A stretch of DNA of 64,000 bases from Ciona intestinalis. Lineage: Eukaryota; Chordata; Ascidiacea; Phlebobranchia; Cionidae. The position numbers were made by a program, and so were the translations under genes. Under the pieces are notes generated by a model. That model saw nothing but the letters and a program-made list of their open reading frames with translations. It searched no databases and was not told where the DNA came from. Every line of letters starts with the position of its first letter. Position 1 is the first letter of the stretch. The stretch lies in NCBI RefSeq assembly GCF_000224145.3, contig NC_020166.2, forward strand, positions 2,783,561 to 2,847,560. The letters are read 5' to 3'. Shown piece after piece: positions 62,823 to 64,000 of the stretch.

Positions 62823-64000
62823 ACCATTTTTACAACAAATACAACTTAAATACCAGACATTTTCATTTACCTGCATCAGTCTGCATGTCCAGGTTTTTAG
62901 ATAGGCTGCAAAACGGTGTACGAAAATCTACGCTACCAAATCAATTAAGACTGAACTGAAATTGCCGCTATTGCATCACGCAATTTGACACATAACTTGT
63001 TACTTTAACGCCACACTTTAAATAACCCTTGATTGTAGAAATAAAGTTTAAGGTATAGTTACCTAATATAATATGTTAAAGTACACCACAAAAACAACAT
63101 TCGTAAATATACAGACATAAACAACCTATACTAATTTCCCAATCAATTACCTGACACAAAAAAACGATTGGTTCATGCGTGTAAAACTGAATTACATCTT
63201 AACTTGCAGATATGCTTAATTTTATCTGGATTATTAAGTGATTGAATGAGTGAATATAACTTACTTTGTCCTCGCATGGCCTGAAAACGACAGTCGGTTT
63301 AACACGGGTGTTCACACACTTCATGTAAGCTTGCGAGTTACCATGTATATTACTTTATGGGTGATTTTTTGGAGTGTTTTTTATCACCTTTTTATGTATG
63401 GTTGATAGTTTGGACAACCTATGAGTGACAACTGGATTGGAGCAATTGTCGTTAAATGTTTTGCACAAGAACACATACGCCCACAATGAAAGCACCGACA
63501 AACCTTGAACCCATTACCTCCTGGTTAGAGGCAGGCGTGCCAACCACCTTGCCAACGGGCCGGACGACCATCCCTATAGCTCACGCAGGATTTAAAAACA
63601 TGTATTAAATTCTATACAAATGCTTCATAAATACAAACAATTCCTGATTTCGAGTGTCGCCTTTGGTGCATAACAGGTAATGGAGTCAGAAGTGAAACAT
63701 TCATTGTACAGTATATCGGTCACAAAACTTTTCAGCCCAAATTCCTCATGTAACAGGAGTTGTATGTGAATAGGTACGGGACGGCTCTGATGTTTCGTTG
63801 ATCGAACAAACGCTAAGAGTTCTTATACGCTCTACTTGATTGGAAGGGTTTGGTGGGTTTATCGAATGTGTCTGCTGAAGGAATAATCCACCCCCAGTAA
63901 TTCCCAAACGCTCAAGAATCGCCCACGGACTGTTAGCAGTAATAACAAAAAAAGTATTTTTTAAGATTTAATTGGAAATTAAATAACTAGCTGCTACCAA
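62823..64000. other. CARS1 upstream region
   Basis: CARS1 reads away from here on the minus strand, so its promoter should be within the first few hundred bases. A full-length minus-strand SINE occupies 63240-63572. From 63590 to the end I see no gene or repeat I can name. Confidence 0.5.
63240..63572 (-). mobile_element. Full-length SINE upstream of CARS1
   Basis: Minus copy from tail (GAATGAGTGAATATAACTTA) to head (TTGCCAACGGGCCGG). Confidence 0.8.

Overview
The window is animal nuclear DNA, AT-rich and packed with short-intron genes on both strands. Its conserved proteins are clearly of animal type. It carries two dense repeat families that match what I know of the sea squirt Ciona: a MITE of about 190 bp with ends like TAGTAGGGTGGGGGAAGATG, and a tRNA-headed SINE ending in repeated ATTC. 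I infer a Ciona-type tunicate draft scaffold. Its N gaps are all either 50 or 125 bases long, so they are probably placeholders of standard size.

Layout, left to right. 0.5-7.8 kb (+): an HMBOX1-type homeobox gene of seven coding exons. 8.9-9.7 kb (+): a four-exon gene for a 101-residue single-pass membrane protein I do not recognise. 10.7-11.2 kb (+): a two-exon gene for a small ParB/sulfiredoxin-like protein with a lysine/arginine-rich tail. 12.7-15.9 kb (+): mitochondrial ribosomal protein L13. 16.8-20.9 kb (+): the RPA2 subunit of replication protein A. 21.4-22.7 kb (-): ribosomal protein L22. 23.5 kb (+): exon 1 of a secreted CUB protein. 24.3 kb (+): exon 1 of PIGZ. 24.6-29.6 kb: the RPA2 3' end, RPL22, CUB gene and PIGZ exon 1 all appear a second time, and from there PIGZ runs on to 31.7 kb. 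32.5-33.6 kb (-): NIF3L1. 34.2-35.7 kb (-): katanin p60. 36.9-49.7 kb (+): a large receptor gene with a signal peptide, YWTD propeller segments, EGF, HYR and sushi modules, one membrane helix and an NPxF tail. 50.6-62.8 kb (-): cysteinyl-tRNA synthetase (CARS1).

The duplications look like unmerged haplotypes, not gene families. At 20-29 kb, 44 kb, 52-54 kb and 54-55 kb the left contig ends in sequence that the right contig starts with again, always across an N gap. The two versions of the 20-29 kb block differ by one real structural change: about 550 bp containing the whole second exon of the CUB gene is missing from one of them.

The genes do not form one pathway. They are mostly housekeeping genes (RPA2, RPL22, MRPL13, CARS1, PIGZ, NIF3L1, katanin) plus a homeobox regulator and lineage-specific secreted or membrane proteins. 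PIGZ and NIF3L1 converge; katanin and the receptor diverge; RPL22 and the CUB gene diverge. The most unusual items are the mosaic receptor, with a relic of its own HYR exon inside an intron, the ParB-like protein, the small membrane protein and the CUB exon deletion. I found no rRNA, CRISPR or intact tRNA gene. Exons were predicted by eye from reading-frame phase, splice sites and family similarity recalled from memory.
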